This document shows, one piece after another, positions 27,020 to 36,498 of a stretch of DNA of 64,000 nt. Within the stretch, counting starts at the first letter, position 1; each line of letters starts with the position of its first letter. Location: positions 2,264,001-2,328,000 of the forward strand of contig NZ_CP158190.1 in NCBI RefSeq assembly GCF_040250305.1, read 5' to 3'. The notes beneath the pieces are model-generated. The model saw nothing but the letters and a program-made list of their open reading frames with translations, ran no database searches and was not told the DNA's origin. Origin of the DNA: Peribacillus frigoritolerans (GTDB lineage: Bacteria; Bacillota; Bacilli; Bacillales; DSM-1321). The position numbers and the translations under genes were made by a program.

Positions 27020-27943
27020 ATGCTTCGATTATACGGGGCTTTAATCGGCCTTAGTTTGATATGGGGTTTATCGTTTGTTTTTATGAAGTGGCTGCTACCG
27101 CCTGCGGGCATTTGGGGGATTGTATTTCTCCGCTGTTTGGCGGGTGCTGTTGTTCTGCTTCCCATTTTATGGTGGAAGCGCAGGGAAATCAATTGGAAAT
27201 TGCCGTGGAAAGCACTGGTCGTTGTCGGAATCTTCAATTGCGGATTAGCATGGGGATTAATACCTTTAAGTGAAACAGAGATTAACAGCAGCACGGCATC
27301 GATTCTAAATGCAACCACTCCGATCTGGACGGGGATCATCGGATTTATCATTTTTTCATACGTTCTAACCGCCCGACAATGGATGGGCATTCTAATTGGT
27401 TTCTTCGGAATTCTAGTATTGATGGATTTTCAAATCGGTCAGCTTTTCGGAAAGGAATTCATCGGGATTGGGACAATGCTGCTAGCATCCATCTGTTATG
27501 GTTTTGCCGGTCATTTTACGAAAAGATTTCTTTCCAGTACCAGCATATTGGTCATTACGACGTTTACGCTGCTCACGGGTGCCGTTATCGGTTTGATCGG
27601 GATGCTAATAACAGAGCCGATTAAGCCAGTGATGTTGATGCAACCGCTGACGATTTTCGCCATAATCGGTCTTGGGTGCTTTGGCTCTGGGGTCGGCCAG
27701 CTGATCTATTTCTACATCAATAAAAATGGCAGCCCTGAGTTAGCCGCATCTGTTACATATCTTATTCCTGCAACCGCTATGGTTTGGGGCTATGTCTTGC
27801 TTGGAGAAGAAATTAGTCCAAATGTAATTATTGGCCTGCTGATTATTTTCGCAGGAGTTTATCTATCTTCTAAGAAGTCAAAAGAAAATGATGGCACAAA
27901 CTCTTCATCCGGAAAACAAAAGGAATTGCATCACGTAAAATAA
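27020..27943 (+). CDS. EamA/DMT family transporter
   Basis: 307 residues from ATG at 27020, behind AGGAAGGGGG; the frame extends 99 bases upstream without a site. It has ten hydrophobic segments in two EamA repeats, with the usual LIWGLSFVFMKW start and SVTYLIPATAMVWGYVLLGE near the end. EamA proteins export amino acids or metabolites. It has no close partner and the substrate is unknown. Confidence 0.88.
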   Translation: MLRLYGALIGLSLIWGLSFVFMKWLLPPAGIWGIVFLRCLAGAVVLLPILWWKRREINWKLPWKALVVVGIFNCGLAWGLIPLSETEINSSTASILNATTPIWTGIIGFIIFSYVLTARQWMGILIGFFGILVLMDFQIGQLFGKEFIGIGTMLLASICYGFAGHFTKRFLSSTSILVITTFTLLTGAVIGLIGMLITEPIKPVMLMQPLTIFAIIGLGCFGSGVGQLIYFYINKNGSPELAASVTYLIPATAMVWGYVLLGEEISPNVIIGLLIIFAGVYLSSKKSKENDGTNSSSGKQKELHHVK

Positions 27944-28167
27944 GAAACCAAACGAAATAGCCCTCACGTAAAGATTTTGTTTTATCCTGGGGGCTTTCGT
28001 ATTGAAACACCTTAATAGTTTTACTTAATTCTGATTTATTTTTGCCAAAGAAGTGATTGATTGTCTTTGCCGCTATTTATAGCTATAGACATTAACCCAT
28101 ATACAGAATGGTATTTACTTTAGGAAAATTGACATTGTGTTTTTTTGCCTGAAATTATTTTGATTTT
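27944..28167. other. Intergenic stretch before the mhq-like promoter
   Basis: AT-rich. It begins with an imperfect, C/G-rich hairpin near 27960-28000 that may terminate the EamA transcript. No gene is seen. The regulatory repeats of the next unit start at 28168. Confidence 0.35.
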
Positions 28168-28255
28168 GAGATATATTAATTTGAGATAATGTTGTTGACA
28201 GTGGATGGCATTCGTGATAAATTATCTTTAAGTTAAGATATATTAATTCGAGATA
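28168..28255 (+). promoter_or_regulatory. Operator repeats flanking the mhq-like promoter
   Basis: Two 21-bp direct repeats (28168-28188 and 28235-28255, RAGATATATTAATTYGAGATA form) match at 19 of 21 positions and bracket the promoter. Between them is an 18-bp imperfect palindrome, TATCTTTAAGTTAAGATA (28223-28240). The GAGATA ends resemble the MhqR box of B. subtilis quinone-stress genes. A MarR/DUF24-type repressor is likely, but no such gene is adjacent. Confidence 0.6.
28195..28223 (+). promoter_or_regulatory. SigA promoter of the mhq-like genes
   Basis: TTGACA at 28195-28200, 17-base spacer, TAAATT at 28218-28223. The start region overlaps the palindrome at 28223-28240, which fits repression. 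Confidence 0.65.
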
Positions 28256-28386
28256 AAAAGAAAAGCATGTAAAACCTTATCAAACCCCTTTAATGAATAG
28301 CCACTCTTATTGAAGGAAAAATATAGGGGATTAATGAAAAAGCTGAACATCCAAAAAATGAATCGTTATAATGGGAGGAATAATTT

Positions 28387-29364
28387 ATGAATGGATTAAA
28401 AGGTATACACCACGTAACGGCCATAACAAGTAGTGCAGAAAAGAATTATGAATTTTTCACAAATATATTAGGCATGCGTTTAGTCAAGAAAACAGTTAAC
28501 CAAGATGATATCCAAACCTATCACCTGTTTTTTGCCGACGATGTTGGCGGTGCGGGTACTGACATGACATTCTTCGATTTTCCTGGTATTCCTAAAGGAG
28601 AGCATGGGACTAATGAGATTTCCAAAACATCCTTCCGTGTACCGACTGATGCGGCATTGGAGTATTGGGTTAAACGCTTTGACCGTTTAGAGGTAAAAAA
28701 TACAGGAATCCAAGAACAGTTTGGCAAAAAGATCATTTCTTTTGTGGATTTTGATGATCAGCAATATCAATTGATTTCAGATGAAAATAATGAAGGGGTT
28801 GCAGCTGGAATCCCTTGGCAAAAAGGGCCTATTCCTCTGGAATACGCTATTACAGGATTAGGACCAATTTTCATTCGGATCGCCAATTTCGATTACTTTA
28901 AAGAAATGATGGAAAAAGTCCTATTATTCAAAGAAATAGACAAGGAAGGATCATTTCACCTATTTGAGGTAGGGGAAGGTGGGAATGGTGCTCAAGTTAT
29001 CGTCGAGCATAATTCGATCCTCCCTCAGGCACGGCAGGGTTTTGGGACTGTTCACCATACAGCCTTCCGTGTTGAAGACCGTTCCGTTCTGGAAGAATGG
29101 ATCAAACGAATGGAAAGCTTCCAATTTCATACGTCCGGTTATGTTGATCGTCACTTCTTTGAGTCGCTTTACGTAAGAGTGGCGCCGCAAATTTTATTCG
29201 AGTTTGCCACGGATGGTCCTGGATTTATGGGGGATGAGCCGTATGAAACGCTTGGGGAAAAATTATCTTTACCACCGTTCTTAGAATCAAAGAGGGAGCA
29301 AATCGAAAAGTTGGTCCGTCCCATTGATACAGTAAGAAGCACCAAAGAATTCATTAAAGAATAA
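28387..29364 (+). CDS. Ring-cleaving dioxygenase, MhqO/MhqA-like (glyoxalase fold)
   Basis: 325 residues with two vicinal-oxygen-chelate modules (about 5-135 and 150-300). Metal ligands fit IHHVTAI (first His), TVHHTAFRV (second His) and FEFATDGPG (Glu). B. subtilis MhqO and MhqA degrade hydroquinone/catechol-type thiol-reactive compounds. ATG at 28387 follows GGGAGG. With the nitroreductase next to it, this reproduces the mhqNO arrangement in reversed order, and the promoter repeats resemble MhqR sites. Confidence 0.88.
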   Translation: MNGLKGIHHVTAITSSAEKNYEFFTNILGMRLVKKTVNQDDIQTYHLFFADDVGGAGTDMTFFDFPGIPKGEHGTNEISKTSFRVPTDAALEYWVKRFDRLEVKNTGIQEQFGKKIISFVDFDDQQYQLISDENNEGVAAGIPWQKGPIPLEYAITGLGPIFIRIANFDYFKEMMEKVLLFKEIDKEGSFHLFEVGEGGNGAQVIVEHNSILPQARQGFGTVHHTAFRVEDRSVLEEWIKRMESFQFHTSGYVDRHFFESLYVRVAPQILFEFATDGPGFMGDEPYETLGEKLSLPPFLESKREQIEKLVRPIDTVRSTKEFIKE

Positions 29365-29475
29365 TTGACAATCTTTAGCGAATGATATGTTGGTTTATGC
29401 CCATACTAAAACAGGTAGAAAATAAAAAATGGAATAATCATTTGAAATAGAAAAAATGCTCTGGAGGAATGACTT

Positions 29476-30075
29476 ATGACAAAAGATTTTTACACGGCCA
29501 TTAAAGAGAGACGTTCATATTATGGGATCAATAAAGAGGTCGGAGTATCCGATGAGAAAATTAAAGAAATAGTTGAATTTGCGGTAAAACACACGCCATC
29601 GGCTTTTAATTCCCAATCTTCCCGCCTTGTTGTTTTAACAGGATCGGCCCATGATAAATTATGGGATATTACGACGCAGGCTTTAAGGAAAGCGGTTGGT
29701 GAGGGAGATTTCTCTGGCACTCAACAAAAAATGGATTCCTTCAAAGCTGGATATGGGTCAATATTATTCTTTGAAGATGAATCTGTTGTGAAATCACTTC
29801 AAGAACAATTTGCAACGTATGCCGATAATTTCCCTATCTGGTCACAACAAACATCAGGCATGCATCAATTAGTTGTTTGGACAGCACTTGAAGCAGAAGG
29901 ATTGGGAGCAACTTTACAGCATTATAATCCTCTAATTGATGATGAAGTGAAAAAAGAATGGGATGTTCCAAGTAATTGGAAATTAATTGCACAAATGCCA
30001 TTTGGAAATCCAACAGCTCAACCGGGTGATAAAGAATTCAAACCACTTGAGGATCGTATAAAATTTTATAAATAA
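29476..30075 (+). CDS. Nitroreductase family protein, MhqN-like
   Basis: 199 residues, FMN-dependent nitroreductase fold. The N-terminal AIKERRSYYGI and HTPSAFNSQSSR segments are FMN-contact motifs, and VVWTALEAEGLGATLQHYNP is typical of the MhqN/YodC group. It probably reduces quinones or nitroaromatics with NAD(P)H in the cytoplasm. ATG follows TGGAGG. It is co-oriented with the dioxygenase gene, 111 bases downstream, and a terminator follows. Confidence 0.87.
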   Translation: MTKDFYTAIKERRSYYGINKEVGVSDEKIKEIVEFAVKHTPSAFNSQSSRLVVLTGSAHDKLWDITTQALRKAVGEGDFSGTQQKMDSFKAGYGSILFFEDESVVKSLQEQFATYADNFPIWSQQTSGMHQLVVWTALEAEGLGATLQHYNPLIDDEVKKEWDVPSNWKLIAQMPFGNPTAQPGDKEFKPLEDRIKFYK

Positions 30076-30101
30076 AGTGGACTGATAAGAGCAACCTTGT
30101 A

Positions 30102-30129
30102 AAGAGCCAATTCTAATTGGCTCTTTTTT
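30102..30129. terminator. Terminator between nitroreductase and mocR genes
   Basis: Perfect arms AAGAGCCAATT (30102-30112) and AATTGGCTCTT (30115-30125), then TTTT; suitable for the rightward gene. Confidence 0.88.
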
Positions 30130-30174
30130 GTTTATTGCCCTGTGTGGAAAGTGACTATACCTTATGTAAAAGCT

Positions 30175-31518
30175 TTATAAGTAATAGTTCTGCTTGTTAT
30201 TCAATTCTTTAAAAATGAGAGCTATTCCTTGGTCAAGTTTTTGTATATTTGTATTGGACACGTTTAATTTTAATATTTTGTCCTGGTGAAAGCCATCTAT
30301 ATAATTTTGACCCATCGTCTCTACCAGTACTTGTTGATTCTGTAAGTTATTGATGAGGTGAGTACTATTTAAACGACGAGGCAGTACGATATGTGCGTTC
30401 ATACATATGGATGCTGGGCGAAAAAAGCCTAGGGTAGAGTGCTTTTCTAGAGCATCATATAGCAAGTTTGCACGCTCTAAATAGGAGAGACGCACCTTGT
30501 TTCTATGGCGTTCAAACATACCGCTTTTTATGTAGATTTCCAAGGCTGCTTGTGAAATCATGGAACTATCAATATCAGCTGTTCTTTTATATAGTTGGAA
30601 GCTGTCCGCTAATGGTTTAGGCAATACGGCAACACCTATGCGTAATCCTGGAAACATTATTTTAGAGAAGCTTTTTAAATAAATGACCATGTTATGGGTA
30701 TCCCCGGAAAAAATAGGGTCTGCCTTCATATTTTCTTCGAAATCTGCTAAATAATCATCTTCTACAATATAGACACCATACTTTACTGCAAGTTTTAGTA
30801 TCTCCTCTCTTTCCATTTTAGAGTAAGAAGTCCCTAACGGATTATGAAAACGAGGCATCGTATAAAAGAATTTAATTTTCTGATCACTAAATATCCGTTC
30901 TAATTCCCCTAAATCAATACCTTCTGCTGTTCGTTGGATTCCTAGCACGGAAATCTTGTACGCTTTCAATTGCTCCACAAATAGATGATAACTAGGCTGC
31001 TCAACAAGAATATCGGTACGTTCATTTGGAAAGGGGATGAACGTTAATAAGGAAAGTGCTTGCTGCACGCCAGAAGTGATGAAAATCTGTTCTTCTTTTG
31101 CGAAAACCTGATACTGCTCTAATTGTTTTTGTATCACTTTAATTAAAGAGGGCAGTCCTTTTGGAGTGCCATAGATAAACAATTCTTGCTGATAGGTATC
31201 GATGGCTTTGTTGATGCAATGTTGAAAGTCATTATACGGAAATTGATGCCAAGCGGGAGCGGAGGTAACAAAGTCGATGTCCGCTGTTGGTTCGCTTTTA
31301 CCATCAAATTCTTTTTGGACGACATAATATCCACTTTTAGGAACCGCGTAGATTAAATGCCTCTTTTCCAATTCTTGCAGTGCTTTCAAGACTGTACTTT
31401 TACTACATTGATGTTGATCGCTTAATTGACGAATAGATGGGAGTTTAAAGCCCGCTTTGAGCCGTCCATTCTGGATGAGAGATTCAAATTCATTAAACAA
31501 GGCTATGTATTTTAGCAT
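30175..31518 (-). CDS. MocR/PdxR-type regulator (GntR HTH fused to aminotransferase fold)
   Basis: 447 residues: a GntR winged helix (about 1-70, KLPSIRQLSDQHQCSKSTVLKAL) and a fold-type I aminotransferase-like domain (about 100-440). The PLP-Lys region reads YLKSFSKIMFPGLRIG, with SKIMFPG at the Schiff-base site. MocR proteins bind PLP or a PLP-amine adduct and commonly control vitamin B6 or amino-compound transport genes. It is divergent from a pair of EamA transporters with an inverted repeat between, so these are its likely targets. Confidence 0.9.
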   Translation of the reverse strand: MLKYIALFNEFESLIQNGRLKAGFKLPSIRQLSDQHQCSKSTVLKALQELEKRHLIYAVPKSGYYVVQKEFDGKSEPTADIDFVTSAPAWHQFPYNDFQHCINKAIDTYQQELFIYGTPKGLPSLIKVIQKQLEQYQVFAKEEQIFITSGVQQALSLLTFIPFPNERTDILVEQPSYHLFVEQLKAYKISVLGIQRTAEGIDLGELERIFSDQKIKFFYTMPRFHNPLGTSYSKMEREEILKLAVKYGVYIVEDDYLADFEENMKADPIFSGDTHNMVIYLKSFSKIMFPGLRIGVAVLPKPLADSFQLYKRTADIDSSMISQAALEIYIKSGMFERHRNKVRLSYLERANLLYDALEKHSTLGFFRPASICMNAHIVLPRRLNSTHLINNLQNQQVLVETMGQNYIDGFHQDKILKLNVSNTNIQKLDQGIALIFKELNNKQNYYL

Positions 31519-31565
31519 GAATACCTCCTAAAACTGTACCGTTACAGATGCTTCTTATTTGTATT

Positions 31566-31594
31566 GTATCGTAGTGGAACTTTTAATACGATAC
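31566..31594. promoter_or_regulatory. Inverted repeat in the mocR/EamA divergent region
   Basis: Perfect arms GTATCGTA (31566-31573) and TACGATAC (31587-31594) with a 13-base spacer, giving centres about two helical turns apart. A natural candidate for the MocR binding site. Confidence 0.6.
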
Positions 31595-31634
31595 TAACAA
31601 CCGGCCGGGTGTTGAAAAGGAGGAGTTACTAAAT

Positions 31635-32591
31635 ATGCCAGAAAATAAAAAAGCCTATTTTGCGGCGATACTATATGCCATTATTATTGGATTTTCATTT
31701 ATCTTTACAAAAATATCATTAATGGAAGCTAGTCCGTTAGATACATTGGCACATCGATTTACGATGGCTTTTTTGATCGCCATAATTTTTAAGCTATATA
31801 GGAGGACATCAGTGAAAATAAGTGCAAAGGATACTTTGAAAATTCTTCCGTTGGTGTTCCTTTATCCAATTTTATTCTTTACATTTCAAGTGTTTGGCCT
31901 CTTGTATACCTCATCTTCAGAAGCGGGTATTATCCAAGCGACCATACCAATTTTTACGTTATTATCAGCTTCATTATTTTTGAAAGAATACGCTGGTAGA
32001 GGTCAGAAATTTTTTCTTTATTTATCTGTGATGGGGGTTATCTTTATCTTTGTCATGAATGACTTGCAAATTGCGGCTCACAGTTTGAAAGGAACGATCC
32101 TGATCTTATTATCCTCGATTGCTGCCGCTCTCTATAATGTGGTGGCGAGGAAGGTAACAAAGCAATATTCACTATTTACGTTAACTTATGTGATGACGTT
32201 CTTTGGTTTTGTGGCTTTTAATAGTATGGCCATCATCAACCATGTAATTAACCAATCTTTTAGTAGCTTTTTATTACCCTTCACAAGTAGTGCATTTCTC
32301 CTTTCAATCTTATATCTTGGTGCATTATCGTCACTGCTTACTGCTTTTTTATCAAACTATGCATTATCCATATTACCAGCATCTAAAATGAGCGTTTTTA
32401 GTAATTTAGCGACATTGATTACGATCATGGCAGGGGTGATTTTCTTACATGAATCCATTCATTATTATCACGTTATAGGTGCAATGATTATTCTTGCTGG
32501 GGTAATCGGCACGAACTATTTTGGTGGAAATCGGTCAAAACATATCCGTAAGAATGTTGCCGATCCATTGCTGAAAAGGGAGGTAAAGTGA
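31635..32591 (+). CDS. EamA/DMT family transporter
   Basis: 318 residues with ten hydrophobic segments in two EamA repeats (AILYAIIIGFSFIFTK at the start; GTILILLSSIAAALYN opening the second). ATG at 31635 follows AAGGAGGAG. It is divergent from the mocR gene and joined to a second EamA gene, so the pair could form a dimeric exporter. The substrate may be an amine or amino acid sensed by the MocR protein. Confidence 0.88.
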   Translation: MPENKKAYFAAILYAIIIGFSFIFTKISLMEASPLDTLAHRFTMAFLIAIIFKLYRRTSVKISAKDTLKILPLVFLYPILFFTFQVFGLLYTSSSEAGIIQATIPIFTLLSASLFLKEYAGRGQKFFLYLSVMGVIFIFVMNDLQIAAHSLKGTILILLSSIAAALYNVVARKVTKQYSLFTLTYVMTFFGFVAFNSMAIINHVINQSFSSFLLPFTSSAFLLSILYLGALSSLLTAFLSNYALSILPASKMSVFSNLATLITIMAGVIFLHESIHYYHVIGAMIILAGVIGTNYFGGNRSKHIRKNVADPLLKREVK

Positions 32592-33476
32592 ATGAATAAA
32601 TATTTGTTGCTACTCTTGATTAGTGGTATATGGGGATCTCAATTCTTCTTTATTGCATTAGTCATAGAAAATGTTGGGGTTATTACATTGTCAGCCATCA
32701 AAGCATGTATCGGCGGTATCTGTTTACTCTTCTTTGGTTTTTTTTTATCAAAAGAAGAGCGAAGAGTACCCAGGAGTTATTATAAATGGTATATAATCAT
32801 TGCTTTTTTCGAGGTTGTACTGCCATTCGTGTTTATTGCACAAGGCCAGAAATCGGTGCCTAGCAGTATCGCAGCGGTGCTGATTGGAATGGTTCCCGTC
32901 TTTACCATCCTCTTTTTACTAGCATTTTTCAAAAGAAAAAGCACAAGGCCGGAGATTACAAGTATCCTATTCGGATTTGCAGGCATCGTCGTCCTTTCCT
33001 GGCCAACACAAGGAATCCAAGACCTTTCTAACAGTATTCAGGGGAACATCCTATTGATATTGGCTGCCATGAGTTTTGGATTATCATTGATTTTCATGGA
33101 GAAATTAAACGAGGGATCTTCCGTTATTCATATGAGAAATGTATTACTGATTGCCAGTGCATTGCTCATACCCATGTCCCTTTTGTTTGAGCAATCTTTC
33201 GAATTGGATTTAGCACGATCTCAATCAATCTACTTAGCGATTTTAGGCATTTTCCATGCAGGTGTTGTTTATGCCTTATTTAATAGGCTGATTCGGCAAG
33301 AAGGCGCATTATTTACTTCATATAGTAATTATATAGTGCCTGTCATCGGAATGATTTTAGGCTTTTTATTTTTACATGAAGCGTTGTCTATTCATCAGTT
33401 GATTGGAATGGGAATAGTTATGATGTCATTAGTTTTTTTAGACGGAAAAATAATAACCAAGTTGATAAGAAAGTAG
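32592..33476 (+). CDS. EamA/DMT family transporter
   Basis: 294 residues, ten hydrophobic segments. Its ATG follows the stop of the previous EamA gene without a gap, so translation is coupled. The two proteins are related in plan but clearly diverged. Typical segments are GIWGSQFFFIALVI and SNYIVPVIGMILGFLFLHE. Function is probably shared with its neighbour. Confidence 0.87.
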   Translation: MNKYLLLLLISGIWGSQFFFIALVIENVGVITLSAIKACIGGICLLFFGFFLSKEERRVPRSYYKWYIIIAFFEVVLPFVFIAQGQKSVPSSIAAVLIGMVPVFTILFLLAFFKRKSTRPEITSILFGFAGIVVLSWPTQGIQDLSNSIQGNILLILAAMSFGLSLIFMEKLNEGSSVIHMRNVLLIASALLIPMSLLFEQSFELDLARSQSIYLAILGIFHAGVVYALFNRLIRQEGALFTSYSNYIVPVIGMILGFLFLHEALSIHQLIGMGIVMMSLVFLDGKIITKLIRK

Positions 33477-33634
33477 TATTTTTATATGTGCTCTGGTCCG
33501 TTATCTTTAATTGTACTAATAAACGCAGTAATTTCAGAACTCGTATATTTAACGAAACCAAATTGAGAAAAGGGGAGCAGGTTTATTATATCTTTGTAAG
33601 ATCTTTTTTGTTTTTGATCCGTAAATGATTTATA

Positions 33635-33682
33635 TAGTAGAAGAAGCATCTGCTGAGGTTAATGCAGATGCTTCTTCTACTA
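33635..33682. other. Large perfect hairpin between convergent genes
   Basis: Nineteen-base perfect arms (33635-33653 and 33664-33682) with a 10-base loop. No T-run follows on either strand. It separates convergent transcription units and may act as a bidirectional terminator or RNA-stability element. Confidence 0.7.
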
Positions 33683-33723
33683 AAAGGGGTAACGATTTAT
33701 TGGCGCTAACCAGTAATAAATGC

Positions 33724-34293
33724 TTATATTTTTATTTTTTCTGCATTAGATAGTGAAGTATTTTTCTCAATCTTCATTATAATAAATCCACTCCAGGCAA
33801 ACATTAAGGAGGCAATGTAAAAGATGCTGCCGATTGTTAAAAAGTCGACTAAATATCCGGTTGCAATCACCGCAGCCGCAGCACCGATGGATGTCCAAAC
33901 ATGGTAGTTTCCAATTTCCTCTCCCGCTGTTTTCTTCGTAACATATCTTGCCAGTACCGTTTTTTCAGTGTTTTTTTGCACTGCCCCAAGTACCCCCATA
34001 ATGATTTGCAGGAGATAGACATGCCAAATTTCATATGCGAGGGGAAAGGCAAGAAGGATAAGTGCCATCCCCCATGAATAGATAAGGAGAAATGCTTTGT
34101 CACCGGCTTTGTCAGTGAATTTTCCGATTAAAGGATAACTAAGTGCTGCAGTCAATGAAAATATTCCATATGCCCACCCGAATTGCGAATAACTTGTACC
34201 TACATTTTTGATTAGCAAAATATAAAAAGGGAAAATCATGCTGGCAGCCATTCCAACAGTGCCTTGGTAAAAAACAAAACGTTTATAATTCAT
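33724..34293 (-). CDS. Half-length MFS-type membrane protein
   Basis: 189 residues with about six membrane segments, half the usual MFS size. The conserved MFS loop appears as YPLIGKFTDKAGDK between helices 2 and 3. The protein is complete in itself: it starts with ATG overlapping the upstream stop and ends normally, and no matching second half is visible downstream. It may be a natural half-MFS or a remnant. The four-base overlap (ATGA) couples it to the flavin oxidase gene. Confidence 0.75.
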   Translation of the reverse strand: MNYKRFVFYQGTVGMAASMIFPFYILLIKNVGTSYSQFGWAYGIFSLTAALSYPLIGKFTDKAGDKAFLLIYSWGMALILLAFPLAYEIWHVYLLQIIMGVLGAVQKNTEKTVLARYVTKKTAGEEIGNYHVWTSIGAAAAVIATGYLVDFLTIGSIFYIASLMFAWSGFIIMKIEKNTSLSNAEKIKI

Positions 34294-35744
34294 GGATGAT
34301 ACTCCTCATAGAAAAGATTCATGAAGCGATTATCAGGATCATATTTCTTTTTTAATCGAAAGAATTCCTCAGTACGCGGATACGCTTCAAATAATTGTGT
34401 CTGGGTTGGATACCCATAATAGGGCAAATAGTAGCTGCCGTTATGGTCAAGCGTCACATCAATCATATTACGGATGACCCTTCCCGTATTTTCCTTACTA
34501 TCGTTATCTGTCCCTTGATTGATGAGCATTACAAGAGCGAACATATCATCCTTGGCATAGGACATGAGTGATTCATCATTATGTTCCACATAACGAATTG
34601 TAATATTTAATAAATTAAAATCTTTCTCATCAGATAAGGTATTTCTTAAATCATCGATATAATCAGCAAATTGATCAATCGGAATGAAGTATTCTTGGAG
34701 CACTTCAGTTTTGGTGGGGTTGTTGTAATCCATAAAGGCTGAGTCCGACCGCATCACATTATTCCTCGAAACCAAGTTGCCATCAATATTGGCCGTATAG
34801 GTTTTTTGAGTTTCCCAAAACCTTTTTTTACCCCAGTCATTAAAACGTGATAGGCCAAGAAAGAATTTAGGCACGGCAATGATCGTTTCCCGTTTGAGAG
34901 TATTGTAGTCAGATAGTTGTGTTTGGTCATTAGCCTTATAATAGTCCGTTACATACATTTCATCCAAATAGGAGCCAGGAGCAACAGATATTCTTGCAAG
35001 ATGCATTTTAACATCATCGTTTTGGAGAACTTCTCTTTTAAAGTACGACGTATATTCATCATAATGGAGTGATTTAGTTTTAATTTTATAAAGTTCGTCA
35101 TCGGTAAGGTGGAGTGTTACATCGAGTATTACGCCAAACAAACCATACCCGCCAATAACCGAAGAGAAGAGCTCAGAATTTTCTTCGCGGCTCACTGTTA
35201 GGATTTGTCCTTTTGCGTTAAGCAATCTAAAAGATTCCACGGTTTCTATCAAGGCATGATGACGGATATCGCGGCCATGGACATTAACGCTCAAAGACCC
35301 GCCGATGGTAAAAATGTTTTGAGATTGACTGACCTTCAGCGCAAGTCCATATGGGTTGATATATTCCTGGAGAGCAGCCCAGGTTGCTCCGCTTTGGACC
35401 GTGATGCGTTTTTCTTTAACATCAAAATCAAGTATTTTATCATAGTGCTTCATATCGAGCAGGACCCCATTTGGATATAATGTCTGTCCTCCTTGGCTAT
35501 GCTGCATTCCGGCAATTGAAATGGGATCATCGTTTTTTTCGGCATCCAAAACGACCTTTTTGATTTCTTCTTCACTATCTTCCGCCTTAATCGTTTTCAT
35601 TTTAACCGGCATCAGCCGGCTGATATCTTTGGCAATAGGGTGGTCAAGCTTGAAATTAAAAGCCTGCAGCGATAATCCAAATAATAGTGCATATAGGATG
35701 ATAAATAAAAATCGTTTCATGATATCTGGCTTTCGACTCCTCAT
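34290..35744 (-). CDS. FAD-linked oxidase (VAO/PCMH family)
   Basis: 484 residues, or 476 if translation starts at the ninth-residue Met; neither start has a strong site. An N-terminal hydrophobic segment (FLFIILYALLFGLSLQAF) suggests membrane anchoring or export. The FAD-binding PCMH domain has ISIAGMQHSQGGQT, where the His may bind flavin covalently, and FTIGGSLSVNVHGRD. The C-terminus (YDPDNRFMNLF) is like that of aldonolactone oxidases. It probably oxidises a sugar or alcohol; the substrate is unknown. Confidence 0.82.
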   Translation of the reverse strand: MRSRKPDIMKRFLFIILYALLFGLSLQAFNFKLDHPIAKDISRLMPVKMKTIKAEDSEEEIKKVVLDAEKNDDPISIAGMQHSQGGQTLYPNGVLLDMKHYDKILDFDVKEKRITVQSGATWAALQEYINPYGLALKVSQSQNIFTIGGSLSVNVHGRDIRHHALIETVESFRLLNAKGQILTVSREENSELFSSVIGGYGLFGVILDVTLHLTDDELYKIKTKSLHYDEYTSYFKREVLQNDDVKMHLARISVAPGSYLDEMYVTDYYKANDQTQLSDYNTLKRETIIAVPKFFLGLSRFNDWGKKRFWETQKTYTANIDGNLVSRNNVMRSDSAFMDYNNPTKTEVLQEYFIPIDQFADYIDDLRNTLSDEKDFNLLNITIRYVEHNDESLMSYAKDDMFALVMLINQGTDNDSKENTGRVIRNMIDVTLDHNGSYYLPYYGYPTQTQLFEAYPRTEEFFRLKKKYDPDNRFMNLFYEEYHP

Positions 35745-35872
35745 TTAATATGACTGACACTCAATAGAAAATAATGAAAAAGTTAATGGAGTTACCCTGA
35801 CCATTCAGTGAGATTGGGGTTAATATTGAATTAATGTCAGATTCTTTGAAAATGAATCTTTTGATTTATGTA

Positions 35873-36478
35873 TTAGTTCTTAGTTTTCAGCCCGTTAATG
35901 ATTGTTTTGGTTAGCGGTATGGATAGTGATTCCAAGCTTTGTTCAGAGTTGTTTAATCCCCAATGATAGATGATTCCCATTAGGCTTTGGGTGATAAGTT
36001 GTGAAATTTCGTTAACTGATTGGTCAGTGCCAATGTCGTTTTGTTCTTTCGCCTCTTCAATTAATGAACGAATAATTAGGAAGAGTGAACGATTTGAATT
36101 TAAAAAGTAAGTATGTTCTTTCGAATCTAAAGCAGAACTGTAAATCACTTTCATTAAATCTTTGCCCATTTCTTCTTCCAGAAAACGCATCAATTTGCGT
36201 ATGAAAATAAATAATTTCTCGGTAGCGTCCATATCGACTGGGAACGAACGGAAGACTTCACGATAGTAATCATCGACCTCTATGAATCTCACTAAAAAAA
36301 TATCAGATTTCGCTGAAAAGTGTTGGTAAAATGACCCTTTTGATGTGCCGCTTTTTTTCACGATTTCGTCAACGGTAACTTTATCATAACCTTTTTCGCT
36401 AAATAGCTTTAAAGATATTTTTAATATTTTTTCACGAGTCTTTTCTCCCCTAAGCTGTTTCTTTCTAGGCTCGATCAT
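35873..36478 (-). CDS. TetR family transcriptional regulator
   Basis: 201 residues. The N-terminal HTH spans about residues 10-60 (KILKISLKLFSEKGYDKVTVDEIVKKSGTSK..., followed by GSFYQHF), the most conserved part of the family. The C-terminal ligand domain is diverged. It lies upstream of the FAD oxidase and half-MFS genes on the same strand and divergent from an ACS transporter. Either may be its target; a short palindrome at 36530-36541 lies in the divergent region. Confidence 0.9.
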   Translation of the reverse strand: MIEPRKKQLRGEKTREKILKISLKLFSEKGYDKVTVDEIVKKSGTSKGSFYQHFSAKSDIFLVRFIEVDDYYREVFRSFPVDMDATEKLFIFIRKLMRFLEEEMGKDLMKVIYSSALDSKEHTYFLNSNRSLFLIIRSLIEEAKEQNDIGTDQSVNEISQLITQSLMGIIYHWGLNNSEQSLESLSIPLTKTIINGLKTKN

Positions 36479-36498
36479 AAAAAACCTCCAAATGATAA

